Shown here in pieces: positions 9,281-21,320 of a stretch of 64,000 bases of DNA. Position numbers and translations under genes: made by a program. The notes under the pieces are model-generated. The model was not told the origin of the DNA. It ran no database searches and saw nothing but the letters and a program-made list of their open reading frames with translations. Each line of letters starts with the position of its first letter. The first letter of the stretch is position 1. Source of the stretch: Bryum argenteum (Eukaryota; Streptophyta; Bryopsida; Bryales; Bryaceae). Where the stretch lies: NCBI GenBank assembly GCA_037043015.1, contig CM073322.1:27804364-27868363 (forward strand), in the 5' to 3' direction.

Positions 9281-12200
9281 CTAAGAAGAAGTGGGACCTG
9301 TGGTATTCTCTTGCACCTCAGCCTCAGAGTCAGTATTCCGCGGAATTGACGTAGGTGGATGCGCTGCTGGCTCGACAATAGCAGTGGCTGGAGGTGCAGT
9401 GTCAGGAAGAGGGCGTTGCCCCCCATGGAAAGTACCTGCATCTAAACTTTGAGTACTAGGCACTGCAATTGCAGAAGGCAGAGGAGGAGGAGGAAGTGCA
9501 GATGGATTTAAGCCACTTAGTGCTCTACTAAACATATCCATCATATCGAGGTGTCTTCTATTTGCCTCTTGTTCGCGCTGAGCGTCACGAGCGCGAAACT
9601 CATCAGCCATTCTCACAATCGCGGCTTGCTCTTCCTCAAGTTTCTTCTGCAGTGAAGAAATCACCGCAGCTTCGGAGAACCTTGACTTCGGCGATTCCTT
9701 GGCCATTGCAGAGCCTTTCCGCTTTCGACTTGCGGAACCCCTGCCACGCGCTGAACCGCTACGCGATTCCGGGGTATTGCGCAGATTGTCGGAGCTGTCC
9801 TGCGGGAGGTTCTGGAAATCGGGCTGCCGGATCCGCGCAGGAGAGGCGTCTACCTCAGCCGACCCTGCTAGGCGCGCACTGCCTTCCGCTTCGTCTTCCC
9901 CGGCGCTAGAGGCAACTTCTTCCACATCATCATCGTCTTCTTCTCCTTCACCGTCATCGCCCTTCATACTATCGTCATCAGCTTCCACCTTAGCTTTCCC
10001 CTTCAAGAGGGCTCTCCCAATGATAGGGTAGGTGTTAGCATCGACAGGATATCCGTTGATGCCGAAGTCATTCGGATCAAGATTAACACCGATCTGATAT
10101 GCCTGGTGTATGTCAGCGGAGTCGTCCTTGTCGGCTATGACGAACGATTCAGAAGCTACCATCTGCAGGACGACGATGAGAAGTCAGACAAAGGAATTTA
10201 GCTCGATTCGAGCTAAACTACATGCTACGAAGGAAATGAACGAGTTCATAACTTAGAAGGAAATTAGAAGTATCAGAGGTAACACTTAGTTTAGCTCGAC
10301 TCGAGCTAAACTGCATGTGCAGAAATCCATGTGCAGGAGGCATGCAACTGATTGAGTTTAGCTCGATTCGAGCTAAACTTCACTCTGAAGAAAGCAATCA
10401 AGGTATGGAATAAATAAGGCTACAAGGACATGGAATGACATAGTTTAGCTCGACTCGAGCTAAACTATATTACGAGCAGAGCACACCGAACTGGATTTCA
10501 ACGATGTCAGGTAAGGGAAGGGTAATGACCCCGTTTAGCTCGAGTCGAGCTAAACTGGGCTGTATCTTACCATGCTTGCTGTAACGGCTTTTGATCCGGA
10601 ATAGACAAGGCAGATAGACTCATTGGGGCCGCAGAAAAGCTTGATGACTTGGAGGTAGAATTCCATTCTCAGCTCGTTGGGGAACATGCTGTACTCCACC
10701 TCATTGTACTTTCGGGGCTTCTCGTACAGAATGTGTTTGGGGGCTGTGTAGATGGATTTTATCTCCCCGCGGATGCACACGGATGTGTGCTTGAGGAAGA
10801 GAAGTCGCACGGGCTCCAGTGCCTGCCTACTCTTCGCGGCAAACCCTCCAAGACGCTCGTTGGCGGCAGGCTCGTAAATGGACTGGATCAACTCGTATTC
10901 CACACCTTCGAAGAAGGGACTGGTCTTGGCGAAGTGCTGTACATGCTCAAGGTCCTTCTCATCCCCGCATATGAACAGCCAGACAGGGACATCCTTGAGA
11001 GCAGGCTTATCTTGTCCTCCGAGAACGTTCATGAAAATCTCAAAGAACGGTTTCTCGATAGTAGACTTCGCCTTTCCGTAAGCTCCAGGAACGAGTCTGA
11101 AGTCGATGATCCCGAAATTGATGTCCTCGCCGTCATTACTCCAGGAAGCTTCTTCCCAGTCATGAAGCTTCATCGGGTTCTCCCTTTGGAAGAACCGAGT
11201 ATGAGCAATTCCAGCAGTAGGTTCGAATTTCTTCCGGACTTCAAGGAATACGCGGAAGAACTCCTTGGCGTATGGCGAGAGAACCTCGCAGCTGCTATTC
11301 CGGTGCATAGTCGCCTTCTGGTTGGCGTAGTATGACTCCGGAACACCCCACTCGAGAAGCACTCGCTTCGACGCTTTCGTGACGTGGTAGTCCTTCTTAA
11401 ATTTCTTCCACGCCTGGACGTCAAGTTCGTCACCCTTAAAAATACCGAGCGTAGGATCGATCTTGTGAAGCTGGAGCTGGGCGATAGCTTTGCGCTTCAA
11501 TCGTTCTACGTAATCCTTCCATACGTAGCAGTCCTCGAGATGAGACTTAGGCTGCTTGAGCACAACCTTCGGGTATTTCAGTTTCCTTGATGGCCCAGAC
11601 TCGTTCAAGATGTGCCTACAGAGCTTCTCGTGGTCCTTCTCGGAGAGGTTGCCGAGGAATTTAAAAAACTCTCGATTGAGAGTTGTATCTTTGTCCGGAA
11701 TAAAGCCCTCCTTGTCCTTGAACTTGGATCCGTCCATGGACTCGGGGTCGACGAGGTCTCCTTGGGCTGCGCAAGTAATCACAAATTCCCAGAGTTTATA
11801 CAGGTTCTCTGGTGCAGTGATGATCTTGATCTCGTTAGTAAGGGTAAGCAATTTCTTGCCGCCCTTCTTGTTTAGTTCCCTTTGATGATTGACAACGTCG
11901 ATCATTGAGAACCTCTCGCTTACAGCCGCGAAGAATTTCTGCAAAATCGAGTACAGGTAATTAGAGTAAGTATTGACGGTGGCTATACAATTTAGCTCGA
12001 ATCGAGCTAAACCAAACTTAAGGGATTCATTGTCACAATAATGCAATTTAAGTTTAGCTCGATTCGAGCTAAACTTTACTGCATCTTCAGTTTAGCTCGA
12101 ATCGAGCTAAACATTTGACACAGTGGATCAGAAATGCTTACATCGTAAGCGATTGCTTGGCTTGCAGCGCGCTTTGGCTTTATTCGTTGCCCTGCCACCC

Positions 12201-15200
12201 CGGTTGCATCGCGTTTTGGTGGAGGACACCCGAACTCAACCCACACTTTCCGAGCAGCAAGGATATTCGTTGCCCACGTTGGCTTAAACTGAGCGAAGTG
12301 ATTCACTCTGTTATAAAAAGCCGAAATTTTGCGCAGCTTGTCCACATCTTTAGTCCAGACTATGTACGCATTCCAAGTCCGGAAGTCCTTCTTGATAGGC
12401 TCGGGGACGGTGTCTTTCTGAATCATCTCCTTCGACGCCGCCACGCTGTGCTGGCCGTTGATGATGTAGAATTTGCAGTCCGTCATATCCCGTTCGTCCT
12501 TGGGCTTGAACTTCAAGTCGGGCATGACGCACAGAGTCTGCTTGTGGGACCTGTCCGGCAAATTGATGAGGTAGTTCAGGAGGCTGGTTTGCCCCCTCTT
12601 CTCGAAGGCTCGGATTGTCCACGACGCTGGTGCTTCCTTCATCTTCATGGTGTCAATCTCCAATTTCCGCTGGGGATTATTTTCGAAGACGAATGCGTCT
12701 TGGCAGTCCGAAAAGAATTTCTGGTAGATGACATTGCAGTTAGTGTAGTCAATGTCTTCTACCTTGTCGACAATCATAGGGATCTCCGAGACGGCATCGT
12801 TGATAGCGTTTGCCAAGTCCTCTTCTGATACAAGCTTGTTGCGCCTCGCGTCATCAGCTTGCCTCCTCGACCGTCTCTTTTGAGGCGATGACAATCCAGG
12901 GGTTCCAGAACTATTTGCCCCTGTGGATGTTACCTTGGGGGTTGATGGCTGGACTCGTGTGGTGGTCCTGCTATCTATGGGACTCCTTGTTCCGGTAAGG
13001 ACTGAACGCTCAAACAGAGGTCGTTGAGCTACTTGTTTGGCTTTCGCTGCAACAGCTGCCTGAATGATGGAATTGACGACATTCCTTAGCTTGAAGGATA
13101 GAGCTTTAGCTTTGAGCGGCCCATCGTTCTTCGACCTCCACTTCCCTTCGAGGATTTCAGCTCTGAGAGTGGACTTGACTTCGTCGAAATGTGATGCCTC
13201 TAAACTCTCGACCATTGCTACAGCATCAAAGGGCGTCGCTACTGTGTTGATGGCAAGGATGAAATTGTATGGGGTCGACCCTGGAGGAGAACAAATGATC
13301 TTGATCACCTCTGGCGACTCGCAATCAAGCTCGGTGATTTTTGTGTTGACATCGATTGTCATATGATCAGCGACAGGCCCCTCGTAGCTTACAGCGACCG
13401 TAAGGAATGACGTATGCGCAGCCCAAAGCACTGTCCAGCTTTTGACCTTTGTTGCGTCCTTGAATTTGTAGCAATCAAGGTTCAAGGTATCATCGCCATC
13501 ATCGTCTTGATCCACCGCTGCCCTTGGCTTGAAGAAGTGGCCGAGCAAGCCCTTCATTCTCTGCTCACTGCATTCAGCAAGAAGTATTTGAGTTTAGTGA
13601 ATGGTTATGAGGTGACCGTAGGAGTTTAGCTCGACTCGAGCTAAACTGACTAGTTATCCACAGTTTATTCGTTATGGTATAAGTTTAGCTCGAGTCGAGC
13701 TAAACTTACTTACAATCGGACCATTGTAGTTAGGGAGTTTTACTTCATCATTTCTAGTTAGCAATATCCAATGAATGTACTTACTATTGTAGGGCCGAAG
13801 TTTAGCTCGAGTCGAGCTAAACTCAGCTTCATATAGGGCGAGTTGGATACCTCAGTTTAGCTCGACTCGAGCTAAACTGAATGATCTCAATAGTCTGGTA
13901 TTGGGATGTTTCGTTTAGCTCGATTCGAGCTAAAGTTTACGGATCAATTATGTTTACATCAGCCCTCTTTTATTTGGTATATTCTTACTTACTTATGGTC
14001 GAAGTTTAGCTCGAATCGAGCTAAACTCAAGGTTCGAGGACTGGACCTTTTATATTACCTCAGTCTTATACGAACGGAAGATCAGACATTCCTAGGGGAT
14101 AAGTTTAGCTCGAATCGAGCTAAACTGAGAAACACATTAGCCGAAGATGATATCTTAGTTTAGCTCGACTCGAGCTAAACTTGATAGATTTTAAAAGTCT
14201 GTACTGTAATTGTTCACTTTAGCTCGAATCGAGCTAAAGTTCAGAGATCCAGGATCTTTTCGCTTCTTTCTGGTATCGCTTCTTTCTTGTATCTTCTTAC
14301 TTACTTGAGGTCTCAGTTTAGCTCGAATCGAGCTAAACTTCAGAGTTTTAGGGCTTCACTATTTTAGGGCCTCACTCTTTTTCTTATGTAAATTCAGACT
14401 TACTTTGAGTCACAGTTTAGCTCGATTCAAGCTAAACTGAGTTTTATATTGGGCGAGATGGATTTCTCAGTTTAGCTCGACTCGAGCTAAACTGGTTATA
14501 TTCTCTTAGTCTGTAAAGGAATTGTTTAATTAGATTAGGTCGATTCGAACAATGCTTTAGTCTGAGGCTTACTGGTGTTTTTAGTTCGTTTCGAATAATT
14601 CTGATATATTCGTGTTCACAGTTTAGCTCGAGTCGAGCTAAACTAAGTTACATACTTGAATGTTGGATGCCTTAGTTTAGCTCGAATCGAGCTAAACTGA
14701 ATAGAATCTTACTGTCTCTTATGTATTCGTTTAGTTTAGCTCGAATCGAGTTAAACTTTGCAGATTAATGATTGGTATGGGTTTAATTAATCTTCATGTT
14801 TGGTTAAGTTTTTAGTTATTGAGTCATAGTTTAGCTCGAGTCGAGCTAAACTGAGTCAGCTAATGGGCGACTTGGATGTTTTTGTTTAGCTCGACTCGAG
14901 CTAAACTGAATATGTTTTTATTTTCTTATTTATTCGTTTAATTTAGCTCGAATCGAGCTAAACTTTACGGTCTAAGGATTCTAAAGACTACATTTTACCT
15001 CTGGTCTATATAGGTTTAGTCTTACTCATTCAGGTTTACAGTTTAGCTCGAGTCGAGCTAAACTAAACGTAGACATACGAGTCCATTAATATCTGTTCAG
15101 TTTAGCTCGACTCGAGCTAAACTGAGTAGAAATCAACAGTCTCTGACGTGGACGTGTAGTTTAGCTCGAATCGAGCTAAACCTCATACTCTAAGGGTACC

Positions 15201-15517
15201 TTTAGTTCTGTAGCTTTTTCTTATTAAATTACATTCTTATCTATAAAGGCCCTCAGTTCAGCTCGAGTCGAGCTAAACTGAGTTAGCCTTTCCGCGTGTT
15301 AGAATCTTTAGTTTAGCTCGACTCGAGCTAAACTGAGGCCCTCTAATTACGTTTTTTTATCTCGTTACCAACCACGTGCATTCTACATACTCTGAAAGCT
15401 TAGTTTAGCTCGACTCGAGCTAAACTTTCTGCTTCTGAGTATCTATTTCTACAAAGTTAGAGGTGTGTTCATGTTTCCGAATGAGCAGGTGTAGCACCTT
15501 TCTCCCATTCCAGCCAT
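9281..15517 (-). CDS. ParB-like box / permuted DNA methyltransferase-like fusion protein (1231 aa, four exons)
   Basis: Predicted coding exons are 15498-15517 (20 nt, start MAGMGE), 12142-13567, 10571-11938 and 9281-10162. All phases agree and the total is 3696 nt with the stop. Residues about 280-400 resemble the ParB N-terminal fold, with FYIINGQHSVAAS (about 373-385) replacing the usual GERR/DGQHR box. Residues about 750-965 look like a beta-order amino-methyltransferase: a motif IV position (GIIDFRLVPGAYG, about 758-770) comes first, and a motif I-like YSGSKAVTAS comes late, split by an intron just after it. The catalytic DPPY is not visible (DFRL instead), so catalysis is doubtful. The tail is acidic, then basic (RGRGSASRKRKG), then coiled coil. 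ParB-methylase fusions are known in phages; a plant intron-containing version is unusual. All three introns contain palindromes. The 5' splice site of the tiny exon (AAAG|GTGCTA) is weak. Confidence 0.72.
10197..10554. repeat. Five GANTC palindromes in intron 3 of the ParB/methyltransferase-like gene
   Basis: Cores begin at 10197 (centre T), 10290 (C), 10357 (T), 10444 (C) and 10534 (G) on the plus strand. Each core is 21 bp, and most are extended by GT/AC or AGT/ACT. The last one overlaps the point where reading through the intron would hit a stop, formed by the TAG inside the palindrome arm itself. Confidence 0.92.
11991..12111. repeat. Three GANTC palindromes in intron 2 of the ParB/methyltransferase-like gene
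   Basis: Cores at 11991 (A), 12053 (T) and 12091 (A). They occupy most of a 203-bp intron bounded by GAT|GTAAGC and TTTTGCAG. Confidence 0.92.
13625..15424. repeat. Array of 24 GANTC palindromes filling intron 1 of the ParB/methyltransferase-like gene
   Basis: Plus-strand core starts and centre bases: 13625C, 13684G, 13801G, 13856C, 13914T, 14005A, 14104A, 14159C, 14218A, 14317A, 14416T, 14471C, 14622G, 14676A, 14735A, 14830G, 14885C, 14942A, 15042G, 15101C, 15160A, 15257G, 15312C, 15404C. A decayed copy lies near 14530. Steps are about 55, 58 and 97 bp, giving triplets that repeat every 205-215 bp, clearest from 14622 on. Spacers are also related; for example, ATAGGGCGAGTTGGAT recurs in altered form before the C-centred copies. 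Unit arms tolerate few changes (14416, 14735 and 15257 have one mismatch each) while spacers vary freely. Confidence 0.95.
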
Positions 15518-17150
15518 TCCTGTGATCTGGAAGGTTCAACTTTCTGATGGTCTTCTTTGGCCTTGTTGTATATCTGCAAAACATACGAACCTACTGTTCA
15601 AAACAGAAGCAATTACAAACTACTAACTTTGCTGCGATTCCAATATCAATTTCTAATCACATACTACGCTGTCATTACAAACTGTTATGTGACTAGAATT
15701 ACTAGAATCTCTGCTGGAAATGCAAACTACGAAGTCTGTTGTCACTGAACTGACAATATCAAAGCATCTCAACCTCATTTCTAATGTTTCATCATTCAAT
15801 AACTTCAAAGAATTCAATCCAGCTTCAATCGTCTGTACATTGTAAAATTCTGTTGCATTGCTGAAGGTATCATAAGCATGTTGCTATGTATTGCACTCTT
15901 AGTAGAAAGGCTATCTTACCGCACAAATCAAACGTGAATGCCGATGCGCTTTCAGCAACGAAACTGAAGACCTTTAGTTATCCCACTTCCTAATCAGCGG
16001 AAATGCAACCTGTACGCAAGAAACAGAAAAATATTGAACCTCAAACTCAAAGAAAAACTATAGTGCATGCACAAATCTGTCCTGCTGCGAATTCTAGGTT
16101 CATAGGAACGATGGAGATGAAATGCAGCTGCATAAAATCCTCAATAACTGGACTCTCTACACTGACCGTGTTCATTTCGAAATCCTGCTTCTCGAGTACA
16201 AATTAGTAAGCTTCTACAGAATGAAACTTTCTGATACATATTAACGAGCTTTTATAAAAAAGAATCTATCTTACAAACACGGCGGTTTGCTTCATACAAT
16301 ACTTGAGGAAATGAATCAATCGTTCTCAGAGTCCTCTAAATACAAATTCAAAACTGTACCTAGCTCAAACAGTTGAAGCTTCCAACCCAGGCTGCGCAAC
16401 TCCGTTACCGACACACAAAGCTCTCGATTCTGCTGACCTAGAAGTGCATTCATTCTGTAAACCGCTGGCCTTTGATTCCATACATCAAGCAAGAACAAAT
16501 GCAAAACCTCTGAAAAGAATTACAAAAGAAACCGCACCTATGAACAACGTACCTACTGAGAACAATGTCGCACCACCAAACACGGCGCTGCAACTCCTCC
16601 TCCGACCCAATCAAGGCTCTGGAGCTCCTCCTCCTCCCCTACAACAGCGCTTCCCTCGAACAAATCTTCTCCTCGCCTTGCGACTCTCCTCGCACCAGCG
16701 TCACTCCTCCCACCGCGACAGTCTTCCAAAAGCAACGCTCACAAAAACGGCAGCGCAAACCCCAAGGAAACCCCAAGCAAACCGCAGCGGAAAACCCAAG
16801 CAAACAGCAGCGCGAAACCCAAGCAAACCCCAGATCCTCGAACAGCCTCTCTCCTCGCCCTGCGAGTCCCCTCGCACCAGCGTGACTCCTTCCACCGCGA
16901 CAGTCTTCCAATTGCGACGCTCCTCCAAAAGCGCCGCTTCTCACGGCAGCGCAAACCCCAAGCAAGCCCCGGATCCTCACACGCAGAACTGCGAGAGGGG
17001 AGCGACACTGAAATTCCTCGAACTCACTACTCCAATCACGAGCTGGAATAAAAAACTACCCTCTATTCTCGCTACTCGCAGGCGCTACGCAAAGTGCACT
17101 AGCGCATAGAGAAAGGATAAAAATGGCGGACAGAAAAGCAACAACGAGGC
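15518..17150. promoter_or_regulatory. Upstream region of the ParB/methyltransferase-like gene
   Basis: Non-coding by my reading. A possible acceptor (GTTTTGCAG) near 15576 on the minus strand suggests a 5' UTR intron before the tiny first coding exon. From 16.44 to 17.1 kb the DNA is distinctly more GC-rich than its surroundings and contains a two-copy repeat. One GCGCGAAA at 16810-16817 fits the E2F consensus. The long proline/serine-rich open frames here run on both strands and look like composition artefacts. Confidence 0.4.
16650..17000. repeat. Two-copy imperfect tandem repeat, period about 181 bp
   Basis: CCTCGCACCAGCGT, then a variable base, then ACTCCT, then ACCGCGACAGTCTTCC occurs at about 16690 and again at about 16870. 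The preceding CCTCGAACA and CTCCTCGCC words repeat at the same offset. Confidence 0.7.
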
Positions 17151-17439
17151 GCTGACATGCAAGAGCAGAAATGCAAAAGCGACAAAAGTGGAGCGAAAAC
17201 GATAGAAGAAAAAACAAAAACCTGAAAGTAAGAGTTGGAGAAAGGGAGGGGGAGGTGAAAGACGGCGGAGGTACATGCATGATTTGTATCCAATCATGAT
17301 GATTACTACCGAGGCCATCATTTTAACTGCCGAGGCCATCATTTTTACTGCCGAGGCTTTCATTACTGCCGAGGTAAAAAAATTTAAAAATTTGATTTCT
17401 TCCATAAAATTTCCCTCCAAGTTTTATTAGTCGTACTTA

Positions 17440-18285
17440 TATTTTCTAATTTGTAAATTTTATTTCATTCTCTTTTTAGATTCATTTTTCTTAGAACCAC
17501 ATTAGAATGCTAATTCTAACACGCTACATTTAATTTAAAGTATAAAAATATAAGTTTCCATTCACTTTTAATAATCATATTTTTTGAAACAACATTAGAA
17601 TGTTTATTCAAACACGCTAAGTTTCATTTTAAGTGTAATCATTTAGGTTTTCCTTCATTATAATTACTCATCTTTTTTCAACCAACATAAGAATGCTAAT
17701 TCCAACACGCTACATTTAATTCAAAGTGGAAAAATATAAGTTTCCATTCACTTTTATTAATCATATTTTTTAAAACAACATGAGAATGCTAATTTGAACA
17801 CGCTAAGTTTAATTTCAAGTGTAATCATATAGGTTTTCCTTCATTATAAATACTCATCTTTTTTCAACCAACATTAGAATGCTAATTCCAACACGCTACA
17901 TTTAATTTAAAGTATAAAAATATAAGTTTCCATTCACTTTTAATAATCATATTTTTTGAAACAACATTAGAATGTTTATTCAAACACGCTAAGTTTCATT
18001 TCAAGTGTAATCATATAGGTTTTCCTTCATTATAATTACTCATCTTTTTTCAACCAACATAAGAATGCTAATTCCAACACGCTACATTTAATTCAAAGTG
18101 TAAAAATATAAGTTTCCATTCACTTTTATTAATCATATTTTTTAAAACAACATTAGAATGCTAATTTAAACACGCTAAGTTTAATTTTAAGTATTATGAT
18201 ATAGGTTTTCATTCACTTTTAGTACTCATATTTTGTAGAGCCACATTAGAATGCTAATTCAAACACGCTCAGTTTAATTCGAATT
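17440..18285 (+). repeat. AT-rich tandem repeat, about 93-bp monomers in 187-bp dimers
   Basis: Two monomer types alternate: one with TTTCCATTCACTTTTA ... ACACGCTAAGTTT, one with TTTTCCTTCATTATAA ... ACACGCTACATTT. Each contains a version of AACATTAGAATGCTAATTC. The dimer restarts at about 17552, 17739, 17926 and 18112. The array lies inside the element between the two divergent genes. Confidence 0.88.
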
Positions 18286-21080
18286 GTATCAATATTGGTG
18301 TTCTATTTTGTATTGTCAAGTTTTTGGAACTAAGTTGATGTTTAATATTGTGTACTCTATTTTTTGTATGTGAAATTTACATTGCGATTCTTGTCACCAT
18401 TTTCTACCAAGTTCATTTTCAAGCAAGAAAAGTTTAGACGCGTCTATTTGCCAAGCACTTCGAGGTGCGGTCAGAAACACCGTGGGGAACCCGTATCCAT
18501 GACGAGCTTCCTCAAGCACCGTGCGCAATTTAGTTACCGCAATTGATTAAGTGGGAGCGGAATTACTTTAACCCTATCGACAAGTGAAGAGGCAGGAGTC
18601 ACACCAAGAATTGGCCCGTGTGTGGCGAATCGAGCACTTGGAGGCTGCTTCCCCCCGCGAAGTTGGTGCTACAATCATTTCATCGAAAGATTAATGTAGG
18701 ATTGATCACCGTGATTCCGCTCCACGCTTGGTTCCTCCATTGAGTCAATCGGGTACTTGCTACTATAGACTGTCGGCTAATGGCACATCAGGTTTTTTAT
18801 GGATATTCTTTAAATAATGCTATAAGAACTAAGTTGAAGTTTAAATTTTAAAGATTTCGTTGTGGTTTAAATTTTAAATTTCGTTATTCTTTGACATGTG
18901 CCTAGTTTTCCCTAGCACAATATTTAATATGTGAAATCATTATGACTTTTTTATTAGTATATCCTATACATACGTAGTATTCTTTAATAAAGATTTAAGT
19001 GTGTAATTTCCAAGATTTGTCCAATCATTTTAATGTACATAAGTATCACTCTTGAATTCAAATCCTCATACATGGTTTATTTTCTAAAGTTTAAAAATCA
19101 CAAGGTACATAAGTATTGCATTCAAATATAATAGGTTTAGTTTCTAACTTTTGTCCATAAGTAATCACTACATATTTCTAAATAATGCCATGTATTCCCA
19201 ATATACCTTTACATTGAAATTACATGTACAAGTATATGATTTATTACAAATATATAATATTTCCTATAATGGTAATTATGCCTATTTAATACATTATTAT
19301 AGGAATACATTATGTATAGTAATGTATAGTACGTTATTTATCATCATTATGAAAATAGTTCAAAATTTAATCATAATTCCAAACGTTATCATTCTTATAG
19401 CATGGTTATAGATAACTACAGTTAGAATGTTATTATCATTTATTACTAATAACTATTTACATTCGTATATAATTTAAACCAAAGAGCTTAGATGAAGAGA
19501 AAGTGCTTAAAATATTGATTTAGAAGAATGAGCACATTTCACATTAAAGGGTGACCATAATACATTAATGTCCGTTATGGATGTAAGGATCTATTTCACT
19601 TAAGATGATTATTTCGTTTCAAGTTCTTTATTTCAAATCTTTGACATAAGGTCACCTATAATTGATCAAATATTTTGGTATATGCTTTGATGTAACATAG
19701 CAAGCTATCCTAACTATTTGCACAGGAATTGATAGATAATTTAAGACTTTCTATCAAAGTTACTTAACTTGGTGCATAAAACCTAGGATAAATAATTAAG
19801 AATAATTATAGATTTGCTCTCGCAAGATGATTAGATATACAAATGCCTAAAATTATGAGTGAAAGCAAACATACCAATTAAAGTGTTCATAATGCTGTAG
19901 ATGTTGTATGTGATGTTTAGCAATCCAAGGTAAGTATTGATGTTTCAGAGTATAGTGTTTAGGATTTCGAGTTTTGGGGTTTAGGATATAGGGATTAGGG
20001 ATTAGGGTTTAGGGTTTAGGGTTTAGGGTTTAGGGTTTAGGGTTTAGGGTTTAGGGTTTAGGGTTTAGAGTTTAGGGTTTAGGGTTGAGGATTCTGGGTT
20101 TACTGTTTAGGGTTAAGGGTTTAGGGTTTATGTTGTGTGCAAAATGGTCCAATTGAGTTATTTTTCCATGGTGTTATACCTTAAGCTAACCATTTTGCTA
20201 AAATTCTTTATGAGGTTTTCAAAATATTCCACGTAGAATACATTATATTCCATACATTCATACCTTGATTTTGATGTTATAATATATGATGCATATCATC
20301 TGTAAGAAAGCAAGTTGGGAGCCTTTGATGAAGTAGCATGTTTATTTGGAGTTTTACCTTTTAATACAAATTTTTATGCACTTAAGTTAATCTTGCGTTG
20401 AGATTGGTACTGAGGTTGTTTCAGTTTGTTGTTTTTGAGAATTCAATACCTCTATGTTTTTGAGGAATCTCTTTCTTATTGACAATGAATCATATATAAA
20501 ACCAATTTTTTTACGAAACACGACTTACTATGAGTAATACTCATATTAAATGTATTCAATATGAGGGACTTTGAAATGCCACAATACGCTTAAGAAACAC
20601 CCAAGTGGAGAAGATGAATAATTACAATCCATTATATACAATATATCCATTCAAGTTGACATGTGAAACATACTATATCTACATGCAATAAAACCCCATG
20701 TAGTGAGATTGATAATGAATCGAATCACATTAAGCTATACACATAATCCTCAATGGCCATAAAAACAATTAAATTACTCGTTTCTCTATTCATTGAATTG
20801 TAAATTTATTTCCTAACTACGATGAAAATGAGTATTACTAACTTAGAAGATTATAACTTTCAAACTTAAATTATTTGAGTACGACTAACTTTTAATTGCA
20901 TGGTCAATAATGGCATGATAACTTGGAAATGCATTCTTTCATTGGAAGCCTACTTCGGCCAATGCGTGTATTTTTACGATTGATCTTGTAGCAGGAATGT
21001 ACAGAATTCGTCGAAGTAGGCAGGAAAGGCGGGTGGATTCCCGCTCGAATTCGCGGATTCTACTTCTATGTAGAAATATA
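18286..21080. other. AT-rich centre of the element
   Basis: Apart from the telomere-like tract at 19.98-20.13 kb, this stretch shows no supported gene. The open frames at 18364 and 19151 have low-complexity AT-driven translations. It separates the two divergent transcription units. Confidence 0.5.
19975..20133 (+). repeat. Interstitial telomere-like TTTAGGG tract
   Basis: About ten consecutive exact TTTAGGG units are flanked by variant units (GATTAGGG, TTTAGAG, GTTGAGG, GTTAAGGG). This is the plant telomere unit with the G-rich strand on top. It lies near the middle of the 19.86-kb element. Confidence 0.95.
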
Positions 21081-21092
21081 GGGAGAAGCAAT

Positions 21093-21179
21093 TTTCCCGC
21101 CGAATCTCACCATCGATTTTCCTAACAAATCGCATTTGTATTTCCCGCCTCATCTCGAGATAAGGTGGAGCGCGGGAAA
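21093..21179. promoter_or_regulatory. Cluster of three E2F-type sites upstream of the DUF7869 gene
   Basis: Exact TTTCCCGC occurs at 21093-21100 and 21141-21148, and its complement GCGGGAAA at 21172-21179, that is 142-228 bp before the predicted ATG at 21321. TTTSSCGC is the plant E2F consensus of S-phase promoters. Three perfect matches in 87 bp of AT-rich DNA are unlikely by chance. S-phase expression is inference. Confidence 0.7.
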
Positions 21180-21320
21180 GGCCAGACGAATCTGAATGAC
21201 CTCTGAGAACGTGGCCATGTTGATTCCTTTTTCCTCATTTTCTGAAGGTGATGCTCCTCCTTCGCGGTTTCGGGCTCCGTCGGCGTTTCAGACTCCAGCA
21301 CGCTGTACGTAGGGATCAAG

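Noticed and set aside
10649..11335. Plus-strand 228-residue open frame
   Set aside because: Shadow of exon 3 of the ParB/methyltransferase-like gene.
12115..12828. Plus-strand 237-residue open frame
   Set aside because: Shadow of exon 2 of the ParB/methyltransferase-like gene; it begins inside an intron.
13625..15424. CRISPR-like array
   Set aside because: Regular short repeats with spacers, but the repeats are palindromes with a variable centre, the spacers are related to one another, the context is a spliced plant gene, and no cas genes are present.
16444..17109. 221-residue proline/serine-rich open frame
   Set aside because: Long open frames exist on both strands here, the translation is low complexity, and the stretch contains a tandem repeat. 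Composition explains it.
19975..20133. True chromosome end
   Set aside because: Complex sequence and intact genes continue on both sides; the tract is short and bordered by variant units.
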